5,973 nt of DNA from positions 1 through 5,973 of the forward strand of contig JALQYS010000234.1 in the NCBI GenBank assembly GCA_023254015.1, in the 5' to 3' direction. This document shows, piece by piece, positions 4,151 through 5,973 of the stretch. The translations under genes were made by a program, and so were the position numbers. Positions within the stretch are counted from its first letter, which is position 1; each line of letters opens with the position of its first letter. This DNA is from Paracoccaceae bacterium. Lineage in GTDB: Bacteria > Pseudomonadota > Alphaproteobacteria > Rhodobacterales > Rhodobacteraceae. The notes under the pieces are model-generated. The model did not search any database. It saw nothing but the letters and a program-made list of their open reading frames with translations, and was not told the origin of the DNA.

Positions 4151-5953
4151 ATGCCGCTGCATCCGACCATTGCGCGCGTCACCGACCGCATCCGCGCCCG
4201 TTCGAAGGCCAGCCGAACCGCCTATCTGGCGCGGATCGCGGCGGCGGGCCGCGCGGGGCCTGCGCGCGGACATCTGGCCTGTGGCAATCAGGCCCATGCC
4301 TATGCCGCGATGAGCGCCCAAAAGACTGCGCTGGCCGAGGGGCGGGTTCCGAATATCGGAATCATCACCGCCTATAACGACATGCTTTCGGCCCATCAGC
4401 CCTATGAGGATTACCCCAAGCTGATCCGCGCCGCCGCTGCCGAGGCGGGTGCCACGGCGCAGGTCGCGGGCGGGGTTCCTGCCATGTGCGATGGCGTGAC
4501 CCAGGGCCAGCCGGGGATGGAACTGTCGCTGTTCTCCCGCGATGTCATCGCCCTTGCGGCGGGGGTGGCGCTTAGCCACAACACCTTTGACGCCGCCCTC
4601 TTCCTCGGCGTCTGCGACAAGATCGTGCCGGGTCTTGTGATCGCGGCGGCGACCTTTGGCCATCTGCCGGCGATCTTTGTGCCAGCCGGGCCGATGACCT
4701 CGGGCCTGCCGAATGACGAAAAGGCGCGGGTGCGCAACCTTTACGCCGAGGGCAAGGTGGGCCGGGCCGAGCTGATGGCCGCCGAGATGGCCAGCTATCA
4801 CGGCCCCGGCACCTGCACCTTCTACGGCACCGCGAACACCAACCAGATGCTGATGGAGGTGATGGGCCTGCATCTGCCCGGCGCCTCTTTCGTCAATCCC
4901 GGCACGCCCCTGCGCGCGGCGCTGACCGTGCAGGCCGTGCGCCGCGCGGCCGAGATCACCGCCCTGAGGCATGACCCCCGCCCGGCGGGCGAGATTCTGG
5001 ACGAACGGGCCTTCGTCAACGGCATCGTCGGGCTGATGGCCACAGGCGGGTCGACCAACCTCGTGCTGCACCTGCCCGCCATGGCCCGCGCGGCCGGGGT
5101 GATCCTGGACCTAGAGGATTTCGACGAGATTTCCGCCGCCGTGCCGCTGATGGCCAAGGTCTATCCCAACGGTCTGGCCGATGTGAACCATTTTCACGCC
5201 GCCGGCGGGATGCAATTCCTGATCGGACAGCTGCTCGACGCAGGGCTTTTGCATGGCGACGCGAAAACGGTGGCGGGCGACGGGTTGGGCGCCTACCGGC
5301 AAGAGCCCCGGCTGGACGCGGGCCACCTGATCTGGGTGGACGGCCCGGCCGCCAGCCTGAACGACAAGATCCTCCGCCCGGCGGCCGACCCGTTCCAGCC
5401 GACGGGCGGGCTGCGGCAGTTGGCGGGCAACCTTGGCCGCGGCGTCATCAAGGTCTCGGCCGTCGCGCCGGAACGCCACGTTGTCGAGGCCCCGGCACGT
5501 GTGTTCCACGATCAGGAGGCCGTGAAGGCCGCCTTCAAGGCGGGGGAATTCACCGGCGACACCGTGGTGGTGCTGCGCTTTCAGGGCCCACAAGCCAATG
5601 GCATGCCGGAACTCCATTCGCTGACGCCCCTCCTGACAGTCCTGCAAGAGCGCGGGCTGAAAGTCGCGCTGGTCACCGACGGCCGGATGTCGGGCGCCTC
5701 GGGAAAAGTGCCCGCCGCAATCCATGTCTCGCCCGAGGCTGCGACCGGCGGCCCCCTGGCGCGGCTGCGGGATGGCGACGTGATCCGGCTGGATGCGGTT
5801 ACGGGCACGCTGAGCGTCAAGGCAGACCTTGCCGCCCGCGACCCGGTGCGCCAGGATCTGTCGGCAAACGCCCATGGCATCGGGCGCGAGCTTTTCGAAA
5901 CCTTCCGCCGCAGCGTCGGCCCGGCCGAAACCGGCGCGGCGGTGGTGGTGTAA
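4151..5953 (+). CDS. edd: 6-phosphogluconate dehydratase (EC 4.2.1.12), Entner-Doudoroff pathway
   Basis: This complete 600-residue member of the IlvD/Edd dehydratase family is close to the 603 residues of E. coli Edd. It dehydrates 6-phosphogluconate to 2-keto-3-deoxy-6-phosphogluconate in the cytoplasm. Motifs in order are ITAYNDMLSAHQPYEDYP (72-89), AMCDGVTQGQPGMELS (111-126), the family signature GVCDKIVPG (153-161), CTFYGTANTNQM (222-233), MATGGSTNLVLHLPA (296-310) and the second signature VTDGRMSGASGKVP (508-521). C155 and C222 match Fe-S cluster cysteines of the family, and C113 is a further candidate ligand. The MCDGVTQGQPGMELS block and YND-SAHQPY favour Edd over dihydroxy-acid dehydratase, which has a cysteine in the latter position. 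The start has an adjacent GAGGGG. Upstream lie a LacI-type operator and TTGACA box, so repression when sugar flux is low is likely. Eda aldolase often follows, but the 20 bp after the TAA stop are too short to tell. Confidence 0.97.
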   Translation: MPLHPTIARVTDRIRARSKASRTAYLARIAAAGRAGPARGHLACGNQAHAYAAMSAQKTALAEGRVPNIGIITAYNDMLSAHQPYEDYPKLIRAAAAEAGATAQVAGGVPAMCDGVTQGQPGMELSLFSRDVIALAAGVALSHNTFDAALFLGVCDKIVPGLVIAAATFGHLPAIFVPAGPMTSGLPNDEKARVRNLYAEGKVGRAELMAAEMASYHGPGTCTFYGTANTNQMLMEVMGLHLPGASFVNPGTPLRAALTVQAVRRAAEITALRHDPRPAGEILDERAFVNGIVGLMATGGSTNLVLHLPAMARAAGVILDLEDFDEISAAVPLMAKVYPNGLADVNHFHAAGGMQFLIGQLLDAGLLHGDAKTVAGDGLGAYRQEPRLDAGHLIWVDGPAASLNDKILRPAADPFQPTGGLRQLAGNLGRGVIKVSAVAPERHVVEAPARVFHDQEAVKAAFKAGEFTGDTVVVLRFQGPQANGMPELHSLTPLLTVLQERGLKVALVTDGRMSGASGKVPAAIHVSPEAATGGPLARLRDGDVIRLDAVTGTLSVKADLAARDPVRQDLSANAHGIGRELFETFRRSVGPAETGAAVVV

Positions 5954-5973
5954 CGCCCGACCGCACGCCCTGC

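Noticed and set aside
3904..4191. Longer in-frame start for the lipoprotein gene
   Set aside because: This would bury the signal peptide and lipobox inside the protein and overlap the edd start; ATG 3903 has a good ribosome binding site.

Overview
The window is GC-rich, densely packed chromosomal DNA. Its gene families and regulatory signals point to an alphaproteobacterium of the Rhodobacteraceae/Paracoccaceae (Rhodobacter/Cereibacter/Paracoccus-like). The indications are a PIN-domain gene next to a PUA/SAM RNA methyltransferase (a pairing I recall from Rhodobacter sphaeroides), a rhodobacterial-type small lipoprotein, and a LacI-family 12-bp operator in front of an Entner-Doudoroff gene. 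I see no mobile element, CRISPR array, tRNA or rRNA.

Layout. (1) 1-1278, plus strand: the 3' end of a CoxE-like von Willebrand A (VWA) gene, followed after 7 bp by a small membrane-anchored M48 zinc peptidase; these two are probably one transcript. (2) 1279-1322: a short convergent gap with a strong GC inverted repeat. (3) 1323-3903, minus strand: a probable three-gene transcript, read from high to low coordinates as lipoprotein (3903-3217), 23S-rRNA-type methyltransferase (3176-1947) and PIN-domain ribonuclease (1871-1323). The gaps are 40 and 75 bp. (4) 3904-4150: a divergent intergenic region with a perfect GTTAGC/GCTAAC operator and a TTGACA box. (5) 4151-5953, plus strand: complete edd, 6-phosphogluconate dehydratase; the last 20 bp hold no identifiable gene.

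How the genes work together. Edd makes 2-keto-3-deoxy-6-phosphogluconate for the Entner-Doudoroff pathway and is probably repressed through the LacI-type operator when sugar flux is low. The minus-strand cluster pairs an enzyme that modifies RNA with one that probably cuts RNA. The VWA and M48 pair looks like an envelope or protein quality-control module, but its substrate cannot be read from the sequence.

The most unusual signals are inverted repeats placed on translation starts. A 27-bp near-perfect palindrome (3161-3187) contains both the Shine-Dalgarno and the start codons of the methyltransferase. A 7-bp complement of the PIN gene's Shine-Dalgarno lies just after the methyltransferase stop, with a second stem nested inside. 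A 7-bp hairpin spans both candidate starts of the M48 gene. Together they suggest translational control by RNA structure, which the sequence alone cannot prove.
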